NCBI GenBank assembly: GCA_023380955.1
Contig: JAMCTB010000002.1
Span: 1-17,773 of the forward strand
Origin: Chloroflexota bacterium
GTDB taxonomy: Bacteria; Chloroflexota; UBA6077
Length of the DNA: 17,773 nt
Reading direction: 5' to 3'
The position numbers and the translations under genes were made by a program. Position 1 is the first letter of the stretch; each line of letters starts with the position of its first letter. Below the pieces are notes generated by a model. That model was not told where the DNA came from. It saw only the letters and a list, made by a program, of their open reading frames with translations, and searched no databases. Of the stretch, positions 1 through 6,387 are shown piece by piece.

Positions 1-8
1 CAGAGGCG

Positions 9-28
9 GCCTGCCCGCCGCAGGCGGG
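9..28. repeat. GC-rich hairpin at the left edge
   Basis: Two mutually exclusive stems can form. GCCTGC (9-14) pairs with GCAGGC (20-25), and CCCGCC (14-19) pairs with GGCGGG (23-28). This looks like the core of a short interspersed palindromic repeat that continues to about position 61, but only one copy is visible, so the family cannot be proven here. It has no U-rich tail, so a terminator is less likely. Confidence 0.4.
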
Positions 29-379
29 ACTTCGTCCTTTGGCGAGCCTCCAGCGAGGGGACAGATGGGGGTGAGGTAAACCACGCGGGCTGCCCAACCA
101 TCGGACAATGAAAAGACCCTGGGCTCGGTGGCGTGGTGTCTTGTAGATCCATCTGCAGACCGGTCTTGGATTGCGCAGCCTGACGGACTTCCCTTCTGAA
201 TCTATGGCACTCACTGACGAGCATCCCTCCCGGCCGCCTCCATGCGCTCCAGTCCTTTCTAGTACTGCAGCCGCATATATCTGGTAATTAAGCTAGCAGG
301 CATTCATTGATCGGGAGCTATGCCTGCCGGTTTTGACCTCGCTTCTACACTGCAAGAGGCTCATATGGGGCAGGAAAAT

Positions 380-451
380 GCGCATCCACTTAGTCGAGGC
401 CTACAACCGCATCCCCAACACACCTGCCATATCTCGACTAAGTGGATGCGC
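380..451. repeat. Perfect 19-bp inverted repeat with 34-nt spacer
   Basis: The arm at 380-398 (GCGCATCCACTTAGTCGAG) is the exact reverse complement of 433-451, and 34 nt separate the arms. Pairing breaks immediately outside the arms. A perfect 19-bp match is not expected by chance in a few hundred bases. It could be a miniature inverted-repeat element, a long hairpin in a transcript, or the remnant ends of a mobile element. No flanking target duplication is evident. Confidence 0.75.
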
Positions 452-554
452 TTTCTGGACAATAGCATAGGATGGTCGATCTGTCAATTGCCGCGATATG
501 CCAGATTGCTTGGGAATTGATTATGATGGTGGGGCACTCTCTGAATTCCTGGCC

Positions 555-583
555 TTGCGACAGCACACGGGCTGTGGTAGGAT
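555..583 (+). promoter_or_regulatory. Candidate sigma70-type promoter for the moxR operon
   Basis: TTGCGA (555-560) and TAGGAT (578-583) are separated by exactly 17 nt. Each hexamer matches its consensus at 4 of 6 positions. Transcription would start near 590 and give a leader of about 24 nt before the moxR start at 614. The spacing is ideal but the boxes are weak, so this is a tentative call. Confidence 0.35.
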
Positions 584-613
584 GGCGAAGATATGAAAAA
601 GTAGGGCAAACGG

Positions 614-1588
614 ATGATTGGCGATGTGAATCCAGTGAAAGAAGCAGCGCGGCGAGTCGCCGAGAATGTGGCTCAGGTCATTGTGGGCAAGGACTCGGCG
701 GTCGAGATGTTGCTGGTGGCTATGTTGTGCGAAGGACATATTCTCATCGAGGATGTGCCCGGCATAGGCAAGACGATGCTCGCGAAGTCGCTGGCTCGTT
801 CAATAGGATGCGACTTTCGCCGAATACAGTTCACCCCCGATCTGCTTCCTTCCGATATCACCGGCGTCAGTTTCTTTAATCAGAAGACCCAGGAGTTCGA
901 GTTCCACCCTGGGCCGATCATATCGAACATTGTGCTGGGCGACGAGATCAACCGGGCAACGCCACGCACGCAGTCGGCCCTTCTTGAGAGCATGGAGGAG
1001 CGCCAGATAACGGCGGAGGGCGAGACCAGAGCCCTGCCGCGCCCCTTCATCGTCCTGGCGACGCAGAATCCCATTGAGCTAGAAGGGACATTTCCTCTGC
1101 CAGAGGCCCAGCTCGACCGTTTTCTTCTCCAGGTGGCCCTTGGCTATCCATCGGCTGACGAGGAGAAACAGATCATGCGTCGATTCCGGCAGGCCGATCC
1201 GCTGGCAGACCTTCAACCCGTGCTGGAGAAAGATGAAGTGCTCAGGCTGCAAGGGCTGTGTCGCGAAGTCTTTGTCAGCGAACCGGTTGAGGAGTATATC
1301 ATTCGTATCGTCCAGGCTTCGCGGCGGCACCCGGGCGTGGAGCTAGGGGTGAGCCCTCGGGGTAGCTTAGCCCTATATCACGCGGCTCAGGCGCTAGCGG
1401 CCGTGCGCGGCCGTGACTTCGTCTTGCCTGATGACGTGAAGTACCTGGCGCCGTCGGTCCTCGCCCACCGCCTCGTCACCAGCGCACGGACCCGGCTGCG
1501 CGGCAAGGCAGCGCAGGAGGTTGTGGCCGAGATACTATCGTCAGCGCCGGTACCAGTGGAGGACGAGGCCTCCAGGCTGCCTAGATAG
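614..1588 (+). CDS. MoxR-family AAA+ ATPase
   Basis: A 324-aa MoxR-type AAA+ ATPase, a cytoplasmic chaperone-like enzyme that couples ATP hydrolysis to maturation or control of partner proteins, often vWA-domain proteins. Walker A is VPGIGKT (Lys53). Walker B is IVLGDEIN (Asp110, Glu111). Sensor 1 lies in LATQNP (Asn152), followed by the family hallmark [17 protein letters not shown] with the arginine finger at about Arg169. The C-terminal lid carries SPRGSLAL at about 245-252. Length is usual for the family. The ATG at 614 has only a weak GTAGGG upstream. The DUF58 gene follows after 13 nt, and a DUF4129 gene overlaps that one, the standard moxR/DUF58 operon layout. The client and pathway are unknown in most bacteria. 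Family call is firm; the precise role is not. Confidence 0.95.
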   Translation: MIGDVNPVKEAARRVAENVAQVIVGKDSAVEMLLVAMLCEGHILIEDVPGIGKTMLAKSLARSIGCDFRRIQFTPDLLPSDITGVSFFNQKTQEFEFHPGPIISNIVLGDEINRATPRTQSALLESMEERQITAEGETRALPRPFIVLATQNPIELEGTFPLPEAQLDRFLLQVALGYPSADEEKQIMRRFRQADPLADLQPVLEKDEVLRLQGLCREVFVSEPVEEYIIRIVQASRRHPGVELGVSPRGSLALYHAAQALAAVRGRDFVLPDDVKYLAPSVLAHRLVTSARTRLRGKAAQEVVAEILSSAPVPVEDEASRLPR

Positions 1589-1601
1589 CGCGAGGTAGAG
1601 G

Positions 1602-3206
1602 ATGCGCGAAGGGGCCTGGCTGATCGCCACTGTTGCCCTGTTCTTGCTGAGCTTGCTGCTCCGTCAGAGTCTGCTGTTCACCGTCTCCCTGGCCTTGCTG
1701 ATGGCGGCTGGTCTGGCCCGTGTGTGGAACCGGTACTGCTTCGCGCGACTGGAGTATCGGCGGGAGATCACACCGCAGCGGGCCTTCATCGGCGAGGAGT
1801 TGGAGCTGACCACCGAGGTGGTGAACCGCAAGCTGCTGCCCCTGGCCTGGCTGGAGGTGGAGGACGAGTTCCCGGATGAACTCGTCCTGAAGAGCAACGC
1901 CACCAGTCCCTCTCACCGGGCTCGTCGTTACTACCTGACAAACCTTCTCGCTCTGCGATGGTACGAACGCGTGCGCCGCCGACATCGGCTGCAGTGCACA
2001 GCACGCGGGCACTTCCTGCTCGGTCCGGTGCATATGCGGTCAGGTGATATCTTCGGCCTGGCGATGAATGAGAAAGAGTGGGAAGCGCCGGACTACGTCC
2101 TGGTCTATCCAAAGGTGGTGCCCATAGCCGCCCTGGGGCTTCCTTCCGTGCACCCCTTCGGAGATATGCGTATCCGCCAACAGCTATTCGAGGACCCGCT
2201 GCGGACGGTGGGTGTCCGGCCCTACGCCTATGGCGACAGCATGCGGAGAGTCCACTGGAAGGCCACGGCCCGGACGCAGGAGCTTCAGGTAAAGCTGTAC
2301 GAAGCCACCACGACGCTCAGGCTGATTGTCTTCCTGAATATGAATACCTTTGGCCCGCACTGGTGGTGGCATGCGCAGGACCCGGCGACGCTGGAGCTGG
2401 CCATAACGGTAGCTGCATCGGTCGCCAACTGGGGCATCGAGCAAGGCTACCAGGTTGGGCTATACGCCAATGGAGGCGCGCGGCGATCGGACGAGAAAAT
2501 CAAGGTGCCGCCGGGCCGCGATCCTTCACAACTGGTACTGATGCTGGAAGTGCTGGCCAAGGTGATGCCATTCGCGACAGCGCCCTTCGAAGACTTGCTG
2601 CGGATGGAGAGCCGAAGCCTGCCCTGGGGCTCGACATTGGTGGTGGTGACGGCCATTGTGACGGAGGAGATGGCGGGCATTCTGGAGAGCATGAGAGATG
2701 CTGGGCATAAGGTGACGCTGCTATTGGTGGGAGAAGGCTCGTCCGCTGATCCATTCTCAGTACAGGGACGAGATGTAGAAGGTAGTCACGACTTAAGCCG
2801 CGACTACGGGCGCACCCTCAACCAGATCCCTCCTCCCTGGAAGGCAGAGGGGGACACGCCGCGTAAAGATGCAGCGCCCCAGGAGGTTTCGCAGCTATCT
2901 CGTAGTAACGACTCAAATCGTTACTACGAGCACGGAACGGTGGATGGCGGTAAGGCCGCGCCGACGGAGCGGGACTTGTGGGGGCCGCCCACACCTCACG
3001 ACCAGGCGAGGCCGGAACCTAGCGTAGCTGTGTCTGGCGAGGGAATCTCGCAACCATCGAGTAGTAACGACTTAAGTCGTTACTGCCGTGACGAAAGGTT
3101 GGCCGGCAACGACGGCGACCAAGCAGGTGTGCCGTGGCTGAAGGGTATCCAAATCCATCGGGTGAAGGTGAGCTGGCGTGAGATCAGGGACCTTCAACTG
3201 GACTAG
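1602..3206 (+). CDS. DUF58 domain protein with repeat-expanded C-terminal loop
   Basis: A 534-aa membrane protein. Two N-terminal hydrophobic segments (about 5-20 and 22-38) anchor it. A beta-rich region follows, then the DUF58 signature at 204-225, including YAYGDSMRRVHWKATAR, and a vWA-like domain to about residue 378. The start has GAGGTAGAGG directly upstream. DUF58 proteins are the usual partners of MoxR ATPases, with proposed roles in envelope protein assembly; the biochemical function is not established. Typical members are near 400-430 aa. The excess lies between the strand VTLLLVG (about 371-377) and a closing segment LKGIQIHRVKV, and is low-complexity sequence holding three palindromic DNA repeats, all read in the same frame. 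The downstream gene starts 29 nt before this stop, implying coupled translation. Confidence 0.9.
   Translation: MREGAWLIATVALFLLSLLLRQSLLFTVSLALLMAAGLARVWNRYCFARLEYRREITPQRAFIGEELELTTEVVNRKLLPLAWLEVEDEFPDELVLKSNATSPSHRARRYYLTNLLALRWYERVRRRHRLQCTARGHFLLGPVHMRSGDIFGLAMNEKEWEAPDYVLVYPKVVPIAALGLPSVHPFGDMRIRQQLFEDPLRTVGVRPYAYGDSMRRVHWKATARTQELQVKLYEATTTLRLIVFLNMNTFGPHWWWHAQDPATLELAITVAASVANWGIEQGYQVGLYANGGARRSDEKIKVPPGRDPSQLVLMLEVLAKVMPFATAPFEDLLRMESRSLPWGSTLVVVTAIVTEEMAGILESMRDAGHKVTLLLVGEGSSADPFSVQGRDVEGSHDLSRDYGRTLNQIPPPWKAEGDTPRKDAAPQEVSQLSRSNDSNRYYEHGTVDGGKAAPTERDLWGPPTPHDQARPEPSVAVSGEGISQPSSSNDLSRYCRDERLAGNDGDQAGVPWLKGIQIHRVKVSWREIRDLQLD
2782..2807. repeat. Palindromic repeat copy 1 in the DUF58 gene
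   Basis: A diverged 26-bp palindrome centred on CTTAAG. It has the pattern GTAGTNACGACTTAAG followed by an imperfect reverse complement, with two mispaired positions. It is read as codons 394-402 (GSHDLSRDY). It belongs to the same family as the copies at 2899-2930 and 3063-3084. Confidence 0.7.
2899..2930. repeat. Palindromic repeat copy 2 in the DUF58 gene
   Basis: Perfect 13-bp arms, CTCGTAGTAACGA (2899-2911) and its reverse complement (2918-2930), flank a 6-nt centre CTCAAA. It is read as RSNDSNRYYE from codon 434. Its centre lies 120 bp from copy 1, a multiple of three, so the reading frame is the same. Confidence 0.85.
3063..3084. repeat. Palindromic repeat copy 3 in the DUF58 gene
   Basis: A perfect 22-bp palindrome, AGTAACGACTT followed by its exact reverse complement. 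It is read as SSNDLSRYC from codon 487. Its centre lies 159 bp from copy 2, again a multiple of three. Confidence 0.85.
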
Positions 3207-4686
3207 GAGCGCGGTCCTACCCCTGACCGTGGTGGCGCTGGAGACTAGCTGGGTGTCCGCCTGGCTAGCTATGCTGGGCGTGGCTACGGCGGGAGAGCAC
3301 GGGCGGCCGGTCGTGGGGCCCTTCATCGCCGTGGGGGTTATGGCCGCAGCCTGGATGCTCACGCGAACGCTCATCTGGTACGAGACTGACTTGAAGCTGC
3401 TTCGCCGGATCGTGGTGGTGGTGGGCATCCTATGCTGGTTGATCGTGGTCAAGGTGGAGCATTACCCGCAGTTCGGACCGTTTGATGCCCGGTGGCTACT
3501 GGACCTCGTAGGCCGCATACCGGAAGCTATGTTCACGGCGCCCTTTGCGGCGATCGCCGTGTCGGGATATCTTTGGTGGCGCGGGATAGAGCTGGCACAT
3601 GGAGAACTGAGCTTCGACGCCGTGCAGAACCGCTTTCGGGTGGGATTGGGCGCCGCGGCCCTTTGTCTGCTGGTCATGCCGTTGGTGGCGAGGGGATCGC
3701 TCCTGTCAGTGGCGCAAGCTGAGGTGGGGCCCTGGGTATTCCTATTTATGATATGCGGGCTGGCGGCCCTCTCACTGGCGCGACTGGAGACGGTCCGCCG
3801 CGAGGCGCGTGCGACTGATCCTACCGTGGCTGCCTTCCATCGCCATTGGGTATTCACTGTGTTCGCCGCCGTCCTTGGTCTGTGGGTGCTCACGCTGCTG
3901 GTCGCCCATGTCTTCGACTTTGACTTCGGTGCGGTGCTGGCCACGCCGCTGGGCATTCTTGGAGAGGTGGCGGACTTCGTGCTGCGCATTTTGCTTTGGC
4001 CAGTGGGCCTGATCGTGGAATTCATGGTATTCATCCTCCGCCTGCTAATACACGGCCAGAGCGATTGGCAATGGGAGGGCCCCCCGCAAGCCGCGAGGCC
4101 GAAGGACAGGCCAGAGGGGGCCTTGCCGGTAACGGTAGCGCCGGAGGTCTTGAGAGCGCTCGAATGGATAGGCGTGCTGATCCTGGCCGGCCTCGTGCTG
4201 TACGTGCTCTGGCGTTCGGTGGCGGGGCCGCGCTGGCGGGGTCGCGATGAGGAGGGCGAGGAGTCGCGGGACTCGGTGTGGTCCTGGTCGGCATTCAGGG
4301 CGTCGCTGATGGGGCAGCTACGGAATTTGCCCGGGCGCTTGCTGCGCCGCAGAGAGAGGCGAGACTTCGCGCCTATGGAAGAGGGCCCGCCAGGGATACG
4401 GTCGGTGCGTGAGATCTATCGCGCCCTGCTCCGAATGGGGGTGGAACTGGAGGTGCCGCGACGGAACGAACACACCCCTTATGAGTATCAGAAGCAACTG
4501 GAGCAGATGCTTCCTGTACCAGCGGAGCTGGCCACGATCACGGAGGCCTACGTGGGGGCCCGCTACAGTGCGCGGGCGCCGGCGGATAGCGACGTCGCGG
4601 AAGCGCGAGCGGCGTGGGAGCGAGTGAAGCAGGCGGGAACGGCTATCCTGCGGGAGCGGGAAAGCGCCGAGGAGAAGAGCCTGTAG
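3178..4686 (+). CDS. DUF4129 domain polytopic membrane protein
   Basis: A 502-aa integral membrane protein. Multiple hydrophobic helices fill roughly residues 10-300, with another near 330-347 (WIGVLILAGLVLYVLW). A basic cytoplasmic stretch leads into a C-terminal DUF4129 domain at about 409-485, recognisable from VREIYRALLRMG, RNEHTPYEY and ITEAYVGARYS. The chosen GTG start overlaps the DUF58 gene by 29 nt and has AAGGTG seven nt upstream. DUF4129 occurs at the C-terminus of transglutaminase-like membrane proteins or beside MoxR/DUF58 genes, as here. This protein has no transglutaminase core with a Cys-His-Asp triad that I can see. It probably forms an envelope complex with the two upstream products; the substrate is unknown. 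Confidence 0.85.
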   Translation: MRSGTFNWTRSAVLPLTVVALETSWVSAWLAMLGVATAGEHGRPVVGPFIAVGVMAAAWMLTRTLIWYETDLKLLRRIVVVVGILCWLIVVKVEHYPQFGPFDARWLLDLVGRIPEAMFTAPFAAIAVSGYLWWRGIELAHGELSFDAVQNRFRVGLGAAALCLLVMPLVARGSLLSVAQAEVGPWVFLFMICGLAALSLARLETVRREARATDPTVAAFHRHWVFTVFAAVLGLWVLTLLVAHVFDFDFGAVLATPLGILGEVADFVLRILLWPVGLIVEFMVFILRLLIHGQSDWQWEGPPQAARPKDRPEGALPVTVAPEVLRALEWIGVLILAGLVLYVLWRSVAGPRWRGRDEEGEESRDSVWSWSAFRASLMGQLRNLPGRLLRRRERRDFAPMEEGPPGIRSVREIYRALLRMGVELEVPRRNEHTPYEYQKQLEQMLPVPAELATITEAYVGARYSARAPADSDVAEARAAWERVKQAGTAILRERESAEEKSL

Positions 4687-4750
4687 GGGGAAGGGGCTGG
4701 CGGCCTCCGATCGACTCCCGCCGGAAGCCGGGGCGGCTATAGAGAATATC

Positions 4751-5386
4751 CTACCAGGCGTACTCGCTCTGGAGTCGGGCCATTTCCTGCCTGGCCCTTT
4801 CAACCCGGCCGGACATCGTCTGCATCCGGTCGTTGGCGTTCATGACGCGGTTGATGGCGAGGCCATCAATGCCCGCAGTGTACTCCGTTACGGAGTAGTC
4901 AAGGTCGTCGGCGATCTCCAGGGCCTGGGTGTGCAGGCGGCTGGCCTCCTTCGGGACGGGGGAGTAGGAGCGAATCTGGCTTGATGTATCGCTGAATACC
5001 CGCAAAGCATCCTTCACGCCCGCCTTCCATCCTGGATTGAGGGCAAGGGTCGGATTCTTGCTGGCTTCGGTCAGCCGGTCGACGAGAGTATTCCCCGCAG
5101 AGGTAGAACTCTTCATCAGATCCTGCATCTTCGACACGTAGGCTTTGAACTCTGGCGATGCCTTTGGCTTAGGCGACGTGCGAGATGGGGCGGATACTGT
5201 CGGCGCGGGCACCGGGATCGAGGTAGCCGGAGCGGCAGAATGACTGGATGAGGCAACTGCCGGCGTAGGCGTGCGGCGGATTGTGGCATTGATAAGGTCC
5301 CCGGCTGACGGGGCGCCACTGGCGACGGCCAGGATGGCGGCGATGCTGGCGATAACCACGGCGATAATAAGTATTCCCTTGAAAAT
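4751..5386 (-). CDS. Membrane-anchored extracytoplasmic protein, probable ATT start
   Basis: I do not recognise a named family. The ORF has an N-terminal hydrophobic segment (IIAVVIASIAAILAVA), then a Ser/Thr/Pro/Ala-rich linker of about 50 residues, then a helical domain of about 130 residues ending SEYAW, with many Met, Gln, Arg and Glu residues typical of coiled coils. It is likely a signal-anchored envelope protein. A GTG at 5359 would cut into the hydrophobic segment and has no ribosome binding site. GGAGG at 5393-5397 lies 6 nt before an in-frame ATT (5386-5384), which gives MFKGILIIAVV, a textbook signal anchor. The frame stays open back to a stop at 5474-5476 without ATG, GTG or TTG. 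It converges on the DUF4129 gene with a 64-nt gap. It is hypothetical but looks real. Confidence 0.65.
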   Translation of the reverse strand: MFKGILIIAVVIASIAAILAVASGAPSAGDLINATIRRTPTPAVASSSHSAAPATSIPVPAPTVSAPSRTSPKPKASPEFKAYVSKMQDLMKSSTSAGNTLVDRLTEASKNPTLALNPGWKAGVKDALRVFSDTSSQIRSYSPVPKEASRLHTQALEIADDLDYSVTEYTAGIDGLAINRVMNANDRMQTMSGRVERARQEMARLQSEYAW

Positions 5387-5482
5387 GATCGTCCTCCAGG
5401 GCCGGTTTGGCTTGAGGCTACGAGTGTTACGGCGGGCGCGACGCCGACTTCGGGGCGGGCCTATTCGTATGCCTCAATATGT

Positions 5483-5498
5483 TTGATGATCTCATCAA
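5483..5498. promoter_or_regulatory. Operator-like palindrome at a transcription start
   Basis: TTGATGA and its exact reverse complement TCATCAA flank a 2-nt centre TC. The palindrome lies directly downstream of a minus-strand -10 box (5498-5503) and so covers the expected transcription start. Repressors commonly bind at such positions. The bound regulator is unknown. Confidence 0.45.
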
Positions 5499-5506
5499 TT
5501 ATACCA
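5498..5506 (-). promoter_or_regulatory. Extended -10 promoter for the 4751-5386 gene
   Basis: On the - strand the sequence reads TGG followed by TATAAT, an extended -10 element (TGnTATAAT) with a perfect Pribnow box. No good -35 box lies at 16-18 nt, as often seen with extended -10 promoters. The implied leader before the ATT start is about 105 nt. Confidence 0.5.
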
Positions 5507-5597
5507 CGCCGCTTCGCTTGGCCCACCGATGGGAAGGGTATTGCCCGCAATGCCAGGCCATTAACACGGTCGGTGTGTTGTTCTGAGGAGGCGAAAC

Positions 5598-5633
5598 TGA
5601 ATTCTTCTAATAGAACATATGTCCTATGAATAA
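5598..5633 (+). promoter_or_regulatory. Shared phage leader, copy 1, with LexA-like box
   Basis: This 36-bp AT-rich element matches 16775-16810 at 32 of 36 positions, with its first 21 bases identical. Its core, ATAGAACAT followed by ATGTCCTAT, is an 18-bp near-palindrome. It fits the Gram-positive LexA box pattern GAAC-RNRY-GTTC apart from one base (GAACATATGTCC). It lies 17 nt before the GTG that begins the phage packaging genes. The repetition is seen directly; LexA binding is an inference. Confidence 0.6.
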
Positions 5634-5650
5634 AAGGCTGAGGTCGAAGG

Positions 5651-5971
5651 GTGGCGAAGAGAAAGAACACGGGCACAAGCAAGGCGAAGAAGCCGCTCTA
5701 TCGTCAGTTCTTCTCGGCGGAGGAGCTGACGGCGCTGGGCGAGGCGGCGGCCAACGGTGGGCTGGCGCAGGAAATTGAACTGTTGCGGGTGAAGCTGTGC
5801 CAGGCGCTGGCAGAGGGCGTCGGGCTGGCGCAGATCGTGGCAGTGGTGCGGGCGCTGACCACGGCGATCAAGGTGCAACATGCCCTGCAGGGCACCGCCG
5901 CGCAGAACCTGGAGGAGGCGCTGGCCAAGGTACTGGAGGAGATCGGGAACGAGCTGGACAACGGTGAGTAA
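5651..5971 (+). CDS. Putative small terminase subunit-like phage protein
   Basis: A 106-aa protein starting at GTG. It has a basic N-terminus (MAKRKNTGTSKAKK), then YRQFFSAEELTALG and QEIELLRVKL, and is predicted mostly helical. This pattern, helical with EIELLRVK, resembles small proteins found just upstream of large terminases in prophages, where the small subunit recognises the packaging start and stimulates the large subunit. The assignment rests on position, size and general resemblance rather than a diagnostic motif. It follows the LexA-like leader, and the next gene begins 18 nt after its stop. An alternative is an unrelated phage hypothetical protein. Confidence 0.55.
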   Translation: MAKRKNTGTSKAKKPLYRQFFSAEELTALGEAAANGGLAQEIELLRVKLCQALAEGVGLAQIVAVVRALTTAIKVQHALQGTAAQNLEEALAKVLEEIGNELDNGE

Positions 5972-5989
5972 TATCCGGAGGAGTAGAGC

Positions 5990-6202
5990 GTGCCGTTAGC
6001 GAAGGCGGTGGCGAAGCTGATGCGGCAACCGAGGTCGCGGCCGGCGGTGGACGAGAAGCCGGGCTGTGCCTATGGGATGGTGAACCGGCGGGCCCTTGAA
6101 GACCTGGAACAGGCTTTTGGCCGGCTGGAGGCGAAGGTGAACGGCGTGCTGCTGGGGATAGTAGTGACGGTGGCTATCGAGATATGGCGGAGCGTGCGAT
6201 GA
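5990..6202 (+). CDS. Small phage protein with C-terminal membrane helix
   Basis: A 70-aa protein with a GTG start behind GGAGGAG, about 6-8 nt upstream. A basic N-terminal half is followed by an amphipathic stretch, LEDLEQAFGRLEAKV, and a hydrophobic helix, VLLGIVVTVAIEIW. The arrangement of a short coiled helix followed by one membrane span resembles holin-associated XhlA-type small proteins, but the resemblance is only general. Its TGA overlaps the ATG of the next small ORF as ATGA (6199-6202), which suggests coupled translation towards the large terminase. The function is not established. Confidence 0.55.
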   Translation: MPLAKAVAKLMRQPRSRPAVDEKPGCAYGMVNRRALEDLEQAFGRLEAKVNGVLLGIVVTVAIEIWRSVR

Positions 6203-6387
6203 GGAGGACCCAAGCCCTGGCCCTTTACCTATGCGGGAAGGTGACTGAGAAGAGGGGACACCAGCATCTTTCTCCCTGGAGCGAGAAGTCGCCAAGGGCG
6301 ACTCGCCTGTCGCCAGAGGCGACTCGCCTGTTGCCCGAGGCAACTCGCCTGGGCGAGGGCGAGGGCGAGGGCGAGGGATGGGGATGA
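6199..6387 (+). CDS. 62-aa coupled ORF carrying two in-frame tandem repeats
   Basis: Starting at 6199, this ORF overlaps the preceding gene by ATGA, and its own TGA (6385-6387) overlaps an in-frame ATG of the large terminase by ATGA. Such linkage at both ends argues for translation. The first 30 residues (MRRTQALALYLCGKVTEKRG...) match nothing I know. The rest is read from DNA repeats: three 21-bp hairpin units giving TRLSPEA-like heptads, then four GGGCGA hexamers giving Gly-Glu. Both unit lengths are multiples of three, so expansion keeps the frame. It may be a real small protein or just a translated spacer that couples terminase expression. Confidence 0.4.
   Translation: MRRTQALALYLCGKVTEKRGHQHLSPWSEKSPRATRLSPEATRLLPEATRLGEGEGEGEGWG
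6287..6344. repeat. Three tandem hairpin repeats with compensatory changes
   Basis: Three units spaced 21 bp apart each form a hairpin with a 3-nt loop. They are AGTCGCC/GGCGACT (6287-6293, 6297-6303), GTCGCC/GGCGAC (6309-6314, 6318-6323) and GTTGCC/GGCAAC (6330-6335, 6339-6344). In the third, a C-to-T change in the left arm is matched by G-to-A in the right arm, so pairing is kept. The units are joined by TCGCCT. Confidence 0.85.
6351..6374. repeat. Four tandem GGGCGA hexamers
   Basis: GGGCGA occurs four times head to tail, immediately before the terminase start codons at 6378 and 6384. The purine-rich GCGAGGG end may also supply the ribosome binding site. Read in frame by the overlapping small ORF, it encodes alternating Gly and Glu. 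Slippage here would change the distance to the terminase start. Confidence 0.85.

Larger units (their letters stand above)
1..613. other. Upstream region without a convincing gene
   Basis: I see no ORF here with a credible start, ribosome binding site or family signature. The stretch holds a GC-rich hairpin near its left edge, a perfect 19-bp inverted repeat at 380-451 and a candidate promoter for the moxR operon near its right end. Base composition is lower in GC than in the operon that follows. No tRNA-like T-loop or cloverleaf was recognised. Confidence 0.6.

Noticed and set aside
320..520. 66-codon ORF spanning the 19-bp inverted repeat
   Set aside because: Half of it is read from the inverted repeat, there is no ribosome binding site and the composition is not protein-like.
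5461..5682. 73-codon minus-strand ORF
   Set aside because: It crosses the phage leader and the start of the small-terminase-like gene and overlaps the promoter of the 4751-5386 gene. No ribosome binding site or family pattern was seen.
6287..6374. Possible CRISPR array
   Set aside because: The 21-bp units are contiguous tandem repeats without unique spacers, and no cas genes are present.
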